Assembly (NCBI GenBank): GCA_033344915.1
Contig: JAWPML010000001.1
Span: 3,429,736-3,493,735 of the forward strand
Direction: 5' to 3'
DNA: 64,000 nucleotides
Source of the DNA: Acidimicrobiales bacterium
GTDB lineage: Bacteria > Actinomycetota > Acidimicrobiia > Acidimicrobiales > Aldehydirespiratoraceae
In this document: positions 8,867 to 17,970 of the stretch, piece after piece
Layout of the letters: the number at the start of each line of letters is the position of its first letter
Position numbering within the stretch: the stretch's first letter is position 1
Notes under the pieces: generated by a model
The model's input: only the letters and a program-made list of their open reading frames with translations
Database searches by the model: none
What the model was told of the DNA's origin: nothing
Translations under genes and position numbers: made by a program

Positions 8867-9793
8867 TCAGCCGTCGGCCGGCGCGAAGCAGTCGGGGTTC
8901 CGTTCCCGCCAGGCCCGTGACGCCTCCAAATGGTGGCGAGCCACCTCGGGGACCTCGCCGACGTAGCGCGGTTCGCGTCGCGGCGGCTCGTACGTGCGAC
9001 CGCGAATGGACGCGTACTCCTCCCAGAGCTCGTCGCGCACCGCGGTGCCGCCCGTGGCCGCGCCACCGTGGAACTGATGGAACGACGCCTCCCCGAGCAG
9101 CATCGCGAGATCCGTGTCGGGTGCCTCGAGGGCTCGCCGGTACAGGTCGTGGTTGACGAGCCCCCCGCCCGGCCGATCGAAGACCTCGCCGAACCCGCCG
9201 AGCTCGTCCCACAGCTCGCGGTGCATGAAGAGCGCGTTGCTCTCCCCCATGGGCCCGAACCAGCCCCGCGCCGACGACCCGGCGAAGGTGCTGATCCGGA
9301 AGAGCTCGTAGCCGTCCGAGCGCCAGTCCACCGACGCCAAGAGTCGGTCCTCGACCTGCTGGTCGTACCCCCGCGTGGCCGCCGCCATCTGTGGCTCGTC
9401 ACCGAGATGGAACGCGAGCGTCACCGCGATGACGCGGTCGTGCTCGTCGACCGCGGCCGCCGCGGCCTCGACGAGACCGGGGGTGACCATCCGGGCGCCG
9501 TCGATCAACACACCGACGATCCCACCCCGGGCGGCCGCGATGCCGGCGTTCGCGGCCCGTGCCGGCGACGGTGGGGCCGGATCCAGCCGCAGCAGGCGAC
9601 CGTTCGGCACGGCGTCGAGCAGCTGCGGGTCCACCGGTTCCGGCGATCCGTTGTCGACCACGATCACCTCGTAGTCGCGCCCGGTCGTCTGGTACTCGGC
9701 CGACAGTGTCGCCAGGGTGCGGGGCAGCTCGCGGGCCATGTCGTAGACGACGACCACGATGCTCACCGACACGGAGGAGGCGACCGATACCAC
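8867..9793 (-). CDS. GT2 family glycosyltransferase
   Basis: This 308-residue cytoplasmic GT-A enzyme has SIVVVVYDMARELPRTL at its start, the nucleotide-binding VIVVDNGSPEP, GVLIDGAR in place of a DXD metal motif, and a late GEASFHQFHGG signature. It starts at GTG 9793; further GTG codons a few residues in are alternatives. It is the first gene of the minus-strand glycan operon, separated from the next gene by 102 bases in which I see no clear element. Its sequence closely resembles the third domain of the 1088-residue protein at 19794-23060. The sugar donor is unknown. Confidence 0.85.
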   Translation of the reverse strand: MVSVASSVSVSIVVVVYDMARELPRTLATLSAEYQTTGRDYEVIVVDNGSPEPVDPQLLDAVPNGRLLRLDPAPPSPARAANAGIAAARGGIVGVLIDGARMVTPGLVEAAAAAVDEHDRVIAVTLAFHLGDEPQMAAATRGYDQQVEDRLLASVDWRSDGYELFRISTFAGSSARGWFGPMGESNALFMHRELWDELGGFGEVFDRPGGGLVNHDLYRRALEAPDTDLAMLLGEASFHQFHGGAATGGTAVRDELWEEYASIRGRTYEPPRREPRYVGEVPEVARHHLEASRAWRERNPDCFAPADG

Positions 9794-9850
9794 GCCGGAA
9801 CGCTAGCCCGACCCTTCCCACCCCCGGTTGCCGGTGGTACCAATGGTCAG

Positions 9851-10570
9851 ATGTCCGAACGCATCGAGGCCCTCCCCTGGGACAGCGAGTTCTTCGAGGT
9901 GAGCATCGGTGCCGTCGATCTCACGGGCGCCACGAAGGCCGACCTCGAGGAGATCGTCGCCGAGGCACAGGATCGTCGGTTCGACTGTGTGTACGGCACC
10001 CACACCCCCGAGGGAAGTCACACGTCGATCGCCGCGCAGGACGCGGGGTTCCGGCTCGTCGAGGTCAACCAGCTGATGCATCGCCGCGCCGGACCGCTCG
10101 AACACCGTCCCACCCCCTCGGTCGGTCGGATCGCGACCGCCGAGGATCTGGAGGCGGTCGACGAGTACCTCGACCTCCTCGCGCCCTGGAGTCGCTTCGG
10201 ATCCGACCCCCGCTTCGGGCGGCCGGCCGCGACCCGCATGCTTCGGGCCTGGATCCACCGGGCGGCCGAGGAGGACCACCGGCTCGTCACCATCTCGGCC
10301 GACGAGGACGGGATCACCGGCATCGGCACCCATGTGTTCGAGGACCTCCACCGCATCGACCTCCTGGCCCTGACCAAGCCGGGAACCGATGCGTCCTACC
10401 TCCATCTCGAGGAACTCGTCCGTTGGGCCGATGACGGACCGACGCTCGGCGGCCCGTGCGCGGCCCGGAACCTCGCTCCCCTGCGCTTTCTCGAGAAGGC
10501 CGGCTACATGCTGCACAGCGTCACCTACACCCATCACTGGTGGGCCGAGGGGCGGATGGTGCATGGCTGA
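9851..10570 (+). CDS. WecD/RffC-like TDP-fucosamine N-acetyltransferase
   Basis: The 239-residue protein begins MSERIEALPWDSEFFEVSIGAV. This N-terminal block (PWDSEFF, IG) is characteristic of TDP-4-amino-4,6-dideoxygalactose acetyltransferases of the WecD/RffC type. A GNAT-like C-terminal half (ARNLAPLRFLEKAGYMLHSVTYTHHWW) would bind acetyl-CoA. The ATG at 9851 is chosen because the conserved start begins there. The last 8 bases overlap the next gene, a WecE-type aminotransferase that would make its amino-sugar substrate. It probably supplies an N-acetylated dideoxy aminosugar nucleotide for the surface glycan. Confidence 0.75.
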   Translation: MSERIEALPWDSEFFEVSIGAVDLTGATKADLEEIVAEAQDRRFDCVYGTHTPEGSHTSIAAQDAGFRLVEVNQLMHRRAGPLEHRPTPSVGRIATAEDLEAVDEYLDLLAPWSRFGSDPRFGRPAATRMLRAWIHRAAEEDHRLVTISADEDGITGIGTHVFEDLHRIDLLALTKPGTDASYLHLEELVRWADDGPTLGGPCAARNLAPLRFLEKAGYMLHSVTYTHHWWAEGRMVHG

Positions 10571-11726
10571 GAACGAGATCCCCGACAACTTCATCCCGTT
10601 CAACCGGCCGAGCATCGAGGGCCGCGAGATCGAGTACATCCAGACGGCGGTCGAGCACGGCCACACGTCGGCCTCGGGCCCGTTCAGCCAGCTCGCGGTC
10701 GACGAGTTGAAGGAGGCGACCGGCGCGGCGGACGTGCTGCTCACCACATCGTGCACCGCCGCGCTCGAGATGGCCGCGATCCTGCTCGACCTCGAGCCCG
10801 GCGACACGATCGTCGTGCCCTCGTTCGGGTTCGTCACCACCGCCCTCTCCTTCGTCCGCCAGGGGGCCCGTGTCCTGTTCTGCGACATCGAGTCCGACAC
10901 GCTGGGCATCGACGCCGGCCGGCTCGCCGAGATCATGGACGACACGGTGCGGGCCGTGATCCCGATCCACTACGCCGGCATCGGCGGCCAGATCGACGAG
11001 ATCCGGGCCGTGCTCGACGAGTGGCCGAGGGCCGAACTCGTCGAGGACAACGCCCAGGGCCTCTTCGCGTCCTACAAGGGGGCGCCGCTCGGTTCCTTCG
11101 GTCGCTTCTCGGCGATCAGCTTCCACGAGACCAAGAACTTCATCTGCGGCGAGGGTGGTGCCTTCGTCGTCAACGACCGGGCCGATGCCGACCGCGCCCA
11201 CGTGATCTACGACAAGGGCACGAACCGGCGGGCGTTCCTGCACGGCCAGGTCGACAAGTACTCCTGGCAGGACCTCGGCTCCTCATTCGGTCTGGCGGAC
11301 GTCCTCGCCGCCTACCTCTACGGGCAGCTGAAGGAGAAGGAATCGATCCTGGCCAAACGCCGCCACGTGTTCGAGCACTATCGCGACGCGCTCGGCCCGC
11401 TGGTGGACAGCCACGGCATCCGCCTGCCGGTCATCCCCGACCACTGCGAGCAGTCGTACCACATGTTCTACGTGCTGCTTCCCGACGGCGAGGCCCGTAA
11501 CCAGGTGCTGAAGTCGATGAACGACGACGGCATCTACGCCACGTTCCACTATGTGCCGCTGCACAGCGCGCCCGGGGGCGTGGCCGTGGCCGCCCGTGAG
11601 CTGGCCTGCCCGGTGACCGACGACGTGAGCCGACGGTTGCTGCGGCTCCCGTTCTACACGAGCCTCGCCCAGGCCGACCTCGACCGGGTGACCGAGTCGT
11701 TCACCCGCGCCGTCGACCGCCTCTAG
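10563..11726 (+). CDS. wecE: dTDP-4-amino-4,6-dideoxygalactose transaminase (WecE type)
   Basis: This 387-residue PLP enzyme belongs to the DegT/DnrJ/EryC1/StrS family. It has IPFNRPSIEGREIEYIQTAV at the N-terminus, the SCTAALEMAA phosphate-binding region, VEDNAQG with the cofactor-binding Asp, and SFHETKNF with the Schiff-base lysine. The segments KGTNRRAFLHGQVDKYSWQD and FHYVPLHSAP are specific to the WecE/RffA group that aminates dTDP-4-keto-6-deoxyglucose. It starts at ATG 10563, inside the end of the acetyltransferase gene. The RmlA/RmlB enzymes that would make its substrate are not in the window. Confidence 0.88.
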   Translation: MAENEIPDNFIPFNRPSIEGREIEYIQTAVEHGHTSASGPFSQLAVDELKEATGAADVLLTTSCTAALEMAAILLDLEPGDTIVVPSFGFVTTALSFVRQGARVLFCDIESDTLGIDAGRLAEIMDDTVRAVIPIHYAGIGGQIDEIRAVLDEWPRAELVEDNAQGLFASYKGAPLGSFGRFSAISFHETKNFICGEGGAFVVNDRADADRAHVIYDKGTNRRAFLHGQVDKYSWQDLGSSFGLADVLAAYLYGQLKEKESILAKRRHVFEHYRDALGPLVDSHGIRLPVIPDHCEQSYHMFYVLLPDGEARNQVLKSMNDDGIYATFHYVPLHSAPGGVAVAARELACPVTDDVSRRLLRLPFYTSLAQADLDRVTESFTRAVDRL

Positions 11727-11752
11727 CCCGCCCGGGCCGGGGGTCGGCGGGC
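11727..11752 (+). terminator. possible terminator after wecE
   Basis: A 7-bp GC stem (gcccgcc / ggcgggc) with a 12-base loop begins right after the wecE stop. There is no T-tract, as is usual in high-GC actinomycetes. It could end the wecD-wecE transcript before the tRNA genes. Confidence 0.4.
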
Positions 11753-11810
11753 CCGACTGCGATACGCATGACGCGACCGCAGCGCCGCGGGATAACCTCA
11801 CGCGCTGTCA

Positions 11811-11899
11811 GGAGACGTGGCCGAGCCAGGTTGAAGGCGCTTCCCTGCTAAGGAAGTAACGTCGCAAGGCGTTCGTGGGTTCAAATCCCACCGTCTCCG
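11811..11899 (+). tRNA. tRNA-Ser (anticodon GCU)
   Basis: A complete cloverleaf can be drawn. The acceptor stem is ggagacg/cgtctcc with discriminator G. The anticodon stem is cttcc/ggaag around the loop CTGCTAA, with GCT at 11847-11849. There is a long variable arm (taacgtcgcaaggcgtt), as expected for a class II tRNA, and the T-arm gtgggTTCAAATcccac. CCA is not encoded. It reads AGC and AGU serine codons. Confidence 0.95.
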
Positions 11900-11917
11900 C
11901 TGAGGGGTAACCGGTGG

Positions 11918-11936
11918 CGCCTGCGCACAGCAGGCG
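11918..11936 (+). terminator. hairpin after tRNA-Ser
   Basis: A perfect 7-bp stem, cgcctgc / gcaggcg, with a 5-base loop lies 19 bases after the tRNA-Ser and before tRNA-Arg. It could be a terminator or a processing signal between the two tRNAs. Confidence 0.45.
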
Positions 11937-11953
11937 TACACTGGCTCCCCGTT

Positions 11954-12027
<74 letters not shown>

Positions 12028-12037
12028 CTGCGTACGG

Positions 12038-12054
12038 CCCCTGCTCCGCAGGGG
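12038..12054 (+). terminator. terminator after the tRNA pair
   Basis: A 7-bp stem, cccctgc / gcagggg, with a 3-base loop is followed by tcgtttcg. It sits 11 bases after tRNA-Arg and is the most terminator-like hairpin in this stretch. Confidence 0.6.
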
Positions 12055-12134
12055 TCGTTTCGCGTATTCGATGGAACATCGGCGCCGGACGCTGCATCCC
12101 ACCAGGTGAACCAAGCACCTGAAAGGGAACCACC

Positions 12135-14498
12135 ATGTCTCTCCGTCCGCTTCGCATCGCGCTGGTACTGGCGCTCCTCGGGACGCTCGTCGCGATCGCG
12201 CCGATCAGCACCCGACCGGCGGCCGCCATCGTGGGGCCGACGACCGTCCGGGTCAGCGTCAGCTCGTCCGGCGCCCAGGGGAACGGCGCGAGTACCGATC
12301 CCGCCATCGACGGCGACGGGTCGGCGATCGTCTTCACGTCCGCCGCCTCGAACCTCGCCGCGGATCCCAACAGTGTGCTGGACGTGTTCGTCCACGACCT
12401 GTCGACGGGCGTCACCGAGCGGGTGAGCCGGGCCCCGGGGGCGTGCCAGGCCGGCTGCACCCACGGCTCCATCGAGGACAGTGGCAATCGCATCGCGTAC
12501 CTCGACGGGATCTGGCAGACCGGGGTCGGCCGGGTGCGCTTCATGTACCGCAGCAACGGTCGCCAGATCCTGATCGAGGATCGCCGAACGCTCTGCGGGA
12601 CCTACTGCGAGGCGGGCGGCAACGACGGCTCGTTGAACTTCACCAACTCCATGCGGGCGCCGGAGATCTCCGGCGACGGGTCTCGGATCGTCTACGCGGT
12701 CGGCGCCTACGGGAACTACAACACGGCCTTCTGCGTCGTCGGCGGAGGCAACGCCATCCAGCGCGCCGTCGCCAGCTACGACGGCAACGTCGACCAGACG
12801 CTGATGCGTAGCTGCGGCACCCCGACGCAGATCCACGGCATGATGACGCCTTCGCCGTCCGACAACGCCGGGCGCGTCGCCTACGAGGCGCAGACCTATC
12901 AGACCACGAACAGCGGGACCTGCATCGGCCGGTCCGAGATCATGGTGGCGAACGGCCCCACGACGACCTGGGGCGGCACGTCGAGCCCCGGCACCTGCAT
13001 CAGCGACTGGGGTGCCGTCGACGACCCGATGATCTCGGGCAACGGCTCGTGGGTGGTGTTCACCAGCAATCGAGCGTCCTTCGTGTCCGACACCAACAAT
13101 GTCGACGACGTGTTCCGGATGCGCTACGACGGTGCCGCGATCAGCCGCATGTCGGTCAGCTCCGGCGGCTCCCAGGGCAACGGAGCGAGCTTCGATCCCG
13201 CGATCTCCGACGACGGCCGCATGGTCGCCTTCGCCTCCGACGCCAGCAATCTCGTGAGCGGTGACGACAACGGGGCGACGGACGTCTTCCTCAAGGACTG
13301 GACGACCGGCGCGATCGAGCGGATCTCGACGGCGGTCGGTGGCGGCGACGCCAACGGTGCGTCGACCGAGCCCGCGTTGAGCGACGACGGCTGCACGGTG
13401 ACCTTCACGTCCGCGGCGAGCAACCTGGTCAACGGCGACTCCAACGGCGTGACGGACATCTTCGTTCGTCGGTCGAGCCTCCCGGTCTGCAGCGCGGCGC
13501 CGACGGCCGGGGACGACGCGGCGGCGACGGTCGCCGACCAGCCGGTCACGATCCCCGTGGCCGCCAACGACACCGATCCGTACGGACCGGCGGCATCCGC
13601 CGACATCCACCTGGTGACCGGGCCGGCCGACGGTGTCGTGACCGACGGCCCCGGCGACGGCGAGATGACGTTCACACCGGATCCCGGGTTCGTCGGGGCC
13701 ACCAGCTTCACGTACGAGATCTGCAACCTGACCCTGCAGTGCGACCTCGCGACCGTCGCGGTGACCGTGCACGCCGTTCCGGTCGTCACCGGTGGCACCG
13801 CGACGATCCTCGAGGGGGACAGCGGCACCCGAACGGTGTCCGTCGACATCACACTCGACGTCGCACCTCTCCTCCCCGTCACCGTCGACTGGAGCGTCGG
13901 TGGTGGCCCGGGCGACGCCGTCGCCGGAGTCGACTACACCGCGGCCTCCGGCACCGTCACGTTCGCCCCGAGCGTCACGACCGCCTCGGTGGACGTCGAA
14001 ATTCACGGTGATCTCCTCGACGAGGGCGATCCCGACCGCGAGTACGGGACGGTCGTCCTCTCCGACCCGACCAACGCCGTGCTCGCTTCAGGCGCCGACG
14101 GGACGTTCTGGATCGATGACGACGACGCGGCGCCGGTGATGACGCCCGGCATCGTGCTCGTCACCGAAGGCGACAGCGGTCCGACCGTCGTGAGCGTGCC
14201 GGTCACGCTGTCGGCGCCGAGCGGGAAGACCATCGAGGCCAGCTGGGAGACGGTGGACACGCTGACCTACCTCGTCCCCGGCGTCGACTATGTGGCCGAC
14301 TCCGGCTCGGTCACCTTCCTCCCGGGCGAGACCAGCACCACGATCGAATTCACGGTCCTCGGCGACACCGTCGACGAACCGGGGATCTTGTTCGGAACCG
14401 AGTGGGCACTGGTCCGCTTCTTCGACGAGAGCAGCGTCGACTTCGCGCCCGGCCTCTTCGGCCGGTATGCGTCGATCTTCATTGCCGATGACGACTGA
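12135..14498 (+). CDS. secreted beta-propeller protein with Ig-like and two Calx-beta domains
   Basis: The 787-residue protein begins with a signal peptide (MSLRPLRIALVLALLGTLVA...RPAAA, cut near residue 35), and a tgaaaggga ribosome site lies 8 bases before the ATG. At least three similar TolB/WD40-like blades are visible. Each has GNGAS.DPAI..DG.....FTS.ASNL......DVFV.D, near residues 38-95, 335-390 and 391-450. Residues about 455-550 form a cadherin/Big_9-like domain (PVTIPVAANDTDP; TFTPDPGFVGATSFTYE). Two Calx-beta domains follow (about 555-665 and 670-787), with EGDSGTRTVSV and EGDSGPTVVSV. There is no membrane anchor. It is probably an extracellular or cell-wall protein; its binding partner is unknown. 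Confidence 0.8.
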   Translation: MSLRPLRIALVLALLGTLVAIAPISTRPAAAIVGPTTVRVSVSSSGAQGNGASTDPAIDGDGSAIVFTSAASNLAADPNSVLDVFVHDLSTGVTERVSRAPGACQAGCTHGSIEDSGNRIAYLDGIWQTGVGRVRFMYRSNGRQILIEDRRTLCGTYCEAGGNDGSLNFTNSMRAPEISGDGSRIVYAVGAYGNYNTAFCVVGGGNAIQRAVASYDGNVDQTLMRSCGTPTQIHGMMTPSPSDNAGRVAYEAQTYQTTNSGTCIGRSEIMVANGPTTTWGGTSSPGTCISDWGAVDDPMISGNGSWVVFTSNRASFVSDTNNVDDVFRMRYDGAAISRMSVSSGGSQGNGASFDPAISDDGRMVAFASDASNLVSGDDNGATDVFLKDWTTGAIERISTAVGGGDANGASTEPALSDDGCTVTFTSAASNLVNGDSNGVTDIFVRRSSLPVCSAAPTAGDDAAATVADQPVTIPVAANDTDPYGPAASADIHLVTGPADGVVTDGPGDGEMTFTPDPGFVGATSFTYEICNLTLQCDLATVAVTVHAVPVVTGGTATILEGDSGTRTVSVDITLDVAPLLPVTVDWSVGGGPGDAVAGVDYTAASGTVTFAPSVTTASVDVEIHGDLLDEGDPDREYGTVVLSDPTNAVLASGADGTFWIDDDDAAPVMTPGIVLVTEGDSGPTVVSVPVTLSAPSGKTIEASWETVDTLTYLVPGVDYVADSGSVTFLPGETSTTIEFTVLGDTVDEPGILFGTEWALVRFFDESSVDFAPGLFGRYASIFIADDD

Positions 14499-14517
14499 CG
14501 ATCACCTGACCAGGTGT

Positions 14518-15459
14518 TCAGCCGACCGCGTCGAGGATGGTCGTGCGCACGAGCGTCAGCTTCGCCGTCGTGTCGGGGTCGAGCCCGGCCGGCACCTCGG
14601 GGACCGGCTCGTGGTGCACGGCCGCCTTCAGCACGGCGGCGCTGAACTCGGCCACCTCGAGGCGGGCGGGGTTCCAGTTCTCCCGATCGACAGTACCGAG
14701 GTCCATGAGTCCGCCCTGACCGACGGTCTCCGGCGGCGAGAGATAGTGCGACATCCCGCCGATGTGCAGGAGGCTCGCGTGCTCCCGATGCTCGAGACGG
14801 TGACCCGACTCCTGCAGGAACACGTTCAGGAGCTTGCCGGTGTCGTAGAGCCAGTAGTTCTGCCCTGCGGCGGCCAGCACGGCGAGCGCCTCGTCGGAGA
14901 GACCGGCGCCGGACCCGAATCCGATGTCCCACCGTTCGCGCACCTCGAGGAGCGCGTCACGGCGATACATCGCGAAGTGGGGGCTGCCGAACAGGTAGCC
15001 GTCGGGGCCGTAGAAGTACTCGCCGTTGACGCCCGCGTGTCCCTCCGGGATCACGTCGGACTCGGACCAGATGCCCCGACCGGAGGTGATGCCGGCTGCC
15101 CCCGCGGCCAGGCGGTCGGCGAAGTCAGCGACGTAGGGGCCGGACGCGGCGATGTCGCTGTCCACGAGACAGAAGAACTCGCCGTCGTCGCGGGTGGTGA
15201 GGATCCGGTCGAGCGCCGCGCCGTGCGTGATCATCGCGTCGTCGGACACGACGATCATCTCCACGACACGACCGGGGTGGGCCTCGGCGAACGCCTCCAT
15301 GAGACCGATCTGGTCCGGAGCACAGGCGTTGAGGACGAAGCGGAACCGCGCGTCGCTCTGCGCGAGCTGGGTGGCGACGAGATGCGACAGGTACGGGAAG
15401 ACGATGCCCGTCCACACGATGTTGAAGACGAAGTCGCGATCGGGCGCTCGGTCGGTCAT
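14518..15459 (-). CDS. putative GT-A fold glycosyltransferase
   Basis: This 313-residue protein has no signal peptide. It begins with FVFNIVWTGIVFPYLSHLV and carries a VIVVSDDAM strand followed by FFCLVDSDIAASGPYV, whose DSD can act as the metal motif of GT-A enzymes. Later segments (FGSPHFAMYRRDALLEV, IGFGSGAGLSDEAL, LHIGGMSHYLS) fit an acceptor-side domain with a conserved HIGGMSHY. I do not recognise the exact family. The ATG at 15459 forms an ATGA overlap with the upstream sulfotransferase gene, so the two are co-translated and probably work on the same product. Confidence 0.6.
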   Translation of the reverse strand: MTDRAPDRDFVFNIVWTGIVFPYLSHLVATQLAQSDARFRFVLNACAPDQIGLMEAFAEAHPGRVVEMIVVSDDAMITHGAALDRILTTRDDGEFFCLVDSDIAASGPYVADFADRLAAGAAGITSGRGIWSESDVIPEGHAGVNGEYFYGPDGYLFGSPHFAMYRRDALLEVRERWDIGFGSGAGLSDEALAVLAAAGQNYWLYDTGKLLNVFLQESGHRLEHREHASLLHIGGMSHYLSPPETVGQGGLMDLGTVDRENWNPARLEVAEFSAAVLKAAVHHEPVPEVPAGLDPDTTAKLTLVRTTILDAVG

Positions 15460-16127
15460 CGGACCTGCACCGCCGGGAAGTCGGCGATCTCCCGCGCCAG
15501 TTCGCCGTACATGGCATCGAGCGGCTCTCGGACCTCGGCAGGGGTGCGACTCCAGTCACTGTGCCGGTCCTCGTAGCGCAGCGGCTCGAACCCGGCGGGG
15601 AGCCCGACGAAATCGGCCAGTTCGTCCCAGGCGTCCTCGATCAGGTCGAAACGCAGGAACATCACGGGATAGTCGCCCGGATGATCGAGCCAGCCCCTGA
15701 GGTGATCCGCCATGGCGAACTCGTCCACACCGGCCTCGAGGAAATCCGGCAGTGAACCGAGCGTCGGCGGCGGCTCGCCGAGACCCGTGGGCGTGACGTG
15801 CATCGCCTTCCAGTGGCCCACCTGATACGAGCGGCGGAACAACGACAGGACGGCATCGCGGGGGTCGCCGACCGGATACACGACCCGAAAGCCCTCCGGC
15901 ACCACGTCCGCGGCCGGTGGCCGGCGCAGGTGCTTGTGAGGCCACTGACCGGGTCCGCGCGGCAGGTCGAGATCGGCGTCGACGAACGCGCGAGTGAGCG
16001 AGGTCGTCCCGGATCCGCCGAACGACGTGACCTGCACGGTGTGGGGAAACGCGAACGGATCGCCGGCCGCCCGGTGTTCGAGGATGACGTTCTCCAGCGC
16101 GCGGGAGACGAACCTGTCGGAGTCCAC
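15456..16127 (-). CDS. sulfotransferase-like protein
   Basis: This 223-residue protein has a glycine-rich P-loop, TSFGGSGTTSLTRAF, near residue 35 and a VVYPVGDPRDAVLSLFRR segment that matches the 3'-phosphate region (GDPRDAV) of PAPS sulfotransferases. FLRFDLIEDAWDELADFVGL near the C-terminus is also typical. It is the first gene of a two-gene minus-strand operon and is divergent from the FkbM methyltransferase at 16217, with 89 bases between them. The substrate is not evident. Confidence 0.7.
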   Translation of the reverse strand: MDSDRFVSRALENVILEHRAAGDPFAFPHTVQVTSFGGSGTTSLTRAFVDADLDLPRGPGQWPHKHLRRPPAADVVPEGFRVVYPVGDPRDAVLSLFRRSYQVGHWKAMHVTPTGLGEPPPTLGSLPDFLEAGVDEFAMADHLRGWLDHPGDYPVMFLRFDLIEDAWDELADFVGLPAGFEPLRYEDRHSDWSRTPAEVREPLDAMYGELAREIADFPAVQVR

Positions 16128-16216
16128 GGCCGCGAGGGTACCGCCTGCCCTCGGCGTGAGATACGGCCGCGAGACCCATTCGCGCCCCGGGGCGCACGCC
16201 CTAAGCTTCGCGGGTT

Positions 16217-16939
16217 GTGAAGCTGACGATCGACGCCGACCCCCCGTTCGAGTTCGAGTGCGAGGACACGATCGCGTCGGCGTGGGTGTCCAAGGGGATC
16301 CTCGAGGACCAGACGTATCCGGTCCTTCCCTTCGTCGATGACGTCCGGATCGTCGTCGACGCCGGCGGCAACTGCGGGGCCACCGCGGTGCACTTCGCCC
16401 GGCACTACCCCGAGGCCGAGATCCACACGATCGAACCCGGAAGCCTCCAGCGGTCGATCCTCGAGCGCAACGCCGCCGCGTACCCGAACATCACGATCCA
16501 TCCGATCGCTCTCGCCGACGACGACGGCGAACTTCCGATCTACCAGGGGGCCGAGGACAGTGGCATGACGTCGCTCACCCCGAGCGAATGGACGGCGGAC
16601 GACCACGAGATGGTGTCCGTACGTCACGCCGGGCGGTGGGCGGCCGACACCGGTCTCGCCCGCATCGACATCCTGAAACTCGACGTCGAGGGATTCGAGG
16701 CAGCCGTGCTCGCGAGCCTCACCGCGTTGCTGCCGACGATCAAGGTGCTCTACGTCGAGTACGACTCGCGTGACGACCGCCGTCGCATCGATCACACCCT
16801 CGAGGCGACCCACGACCTCTATGCGGGGAAGGTCTTCCTGGACCAGGGGGAGGTCGTCTATCTCGCGAAGGCGATCGCCGACGATCCGGCGGCGACGAAC
16901 CATCTCCGTTCGCTCTTCGATCCCGGTCAACGGGCGTGA
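16217..16939 (+). CDS. FkbM family methyltransferase
   Basis: This 240-residue class I SAM-dependent methyltransferase shows motif I as RIVVDAGGNCGATAVHFAR, the acidic IHTIEPGSLQRSIL, and the FkbM block IDILKLDVEGFEAAVL. FkbM-type enzymes O-methylate sugars and polyketides, and in this setting a glycan hydroxyl is the likely target. The start is GTG at 16217. The last 4 bases (GTGA) overlap the next gene, a GT4 glycosyltransferase, so the pair forms a plus-strand operon. Confidence 0.85.
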   Translation: MKLTIDADPPFEFECEDTIASAWVSKGILEDQTYPVLPFVDDVRIVVDAGGNCGATAVHFARHYPEAEIHTIEPGSLQRSILERNAAAYPNITIHPIALADDDGELPIYQGAEDSGMTSLTPSEWTADDHEMVSVRHAGRWAADTGLARIDILKLDVEGFEAAVLASLTALLPTIKVLYVEYDSRDDRRRIDHTLEATHDLYAGKVFLDQGEVVYLAKAIADDPAATNHLRSLFDPGQRA

Positions 16940-17967
16940 AGCTCTCCTTTCCGGTTCCGAGCACTCGCCATCCGGTCGGCGGTGTCGCCATCACCTACGA
17001 GTTCGCCACCGCACTCGCCCACCGCGGTCACGACGTCACCCTCCTGCACCACGAACTGTTCGGTGACGACGCGGTTGCGTCACTCGATGAACTCCCCTGG
17101 TTCACGTTCGACGCTGCGGTGAACCACCAGTTCGTCGAGGGTGGCGTCGCGGACGTGTCCGCCCTCCCCGACGCCGACGTGTTCGTGGGGCACGCTCCCG
17201 CGGTCGACGAGAACCCACGGCTCGGGCTTCCGGTCAAGGTGATCCAGGGGTGGCGCATGTACCCCGAGGCGCACGAGATCGCCGCCTATCGGACCCGGGC
17301 GCCGAAGGCGTGCGTCGCCCGCTGGCTGCTGCGAATCGGCACCGAGCTCGGCGTCCCGGAGCACGAGCTGATCCACACCCCGATCGCCCTGCACCACGAT
17401 CGCTTCTCGCTGCGCGAACCGATCGAGGATCGCCGACCGCATGTCGTGTTCTGCTGGAACTCGCATCCGATGAAGGGCGGCGACCTCGCCATCGAGGTCC
17501 TCGGCCGCCTGCACGAGGAGCGTCCCGACGTGCGGCTCTCCGCGTTCGGCACCTGGGCTCCACCCGAGATCCCGACCTGGTTGACATATCACCGCGAGCC
17601 TGAACCGGACGTGCTCGTGGACGAGCTGTACAACACGGCGTCGGTGTTCCTCTGCTCCAGCGTGGTCGAGGGCTTCGGACTGACCAATCTGGAGGCCATG
17701 ACGTGCGGGGCCGCCCTCGTGACCACCGATTGCGGCGGCCCCGAGGACTACGCCGAGCAGGAGATCACCGCCCTGGTGAGCCCGACGATGGACGCCGACG
17801 CCCTGCTCGCCGCGACCCTGCGCGCAATCACCGACGACCCGCTGCGCACCGCAATCGCGCGGGCGGGACGCGATCGTGCCCTCGGGTTCACGTGGGACCG
17901 CAGTGGTGCGCTCATGGAGTCGTTCTTCGCCGACTACCTCGCCGATCCGGGCGCCTTCGGGCGCTGA
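16936..17967 (+). CDS. GT4 family glycosyltransferase
   Basis: This 343-residue GT-B fold enzyme has an N-terminal acceptor domain (PVGGVAITYEFATALAHRGHDV) and a C-terminal nucleotide-sugar domain (VVFCWNSHPMKGGDLAIEVL, then SSVVEGFGLTNLEAMTCGAA with the donor-binding EGFGLTNLE). It starts at GTG 16936, coupled to the methyltransferase. Its stop lies three bases from the end of a convergent paralogue (17971-19011), with which it shares CGAALVTTDCGG.EDYA. The donor sugar is unknown. Confidence 0.87.
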   Translation: MKLSFPVPSTRHPVGGVAITYEFATALAHRGHDVTLLHHELFGDDAVASLDELPWFTFDAAVNHQFVEGGVADVSALPDADVFVGHAPAVDENPRLGLPVKVIQGWRMYPEAHEIAAYRTRAPKACVARWLLRIGTELGVPEHELIHTPIALHHDRFSLREPIEDRRPHVVFCWNSHPMKGGDLAIEVLGRLHEERPDVRLSAFGTWAPPEIPTWLTYHREPEPDVLVDELYNTASVFLCSSVVEGFGLTNLEAMTCGAALVTTDCGGPEDYAEQEITALVSPTMDADALLAATLRAITDDPLRTAIARAGRDRALGFTWDRSGALMESFFADYLADPGAFGR

Positions 17968-17970
17968 CGT

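Noticed and set aside
14503-14516. A cacct/aggtg hairpin between the propeller gene and the convergent glycosyltransferase
   Set aside because: Only 5 bp with a 4-base loop; too weak to call a terminator.
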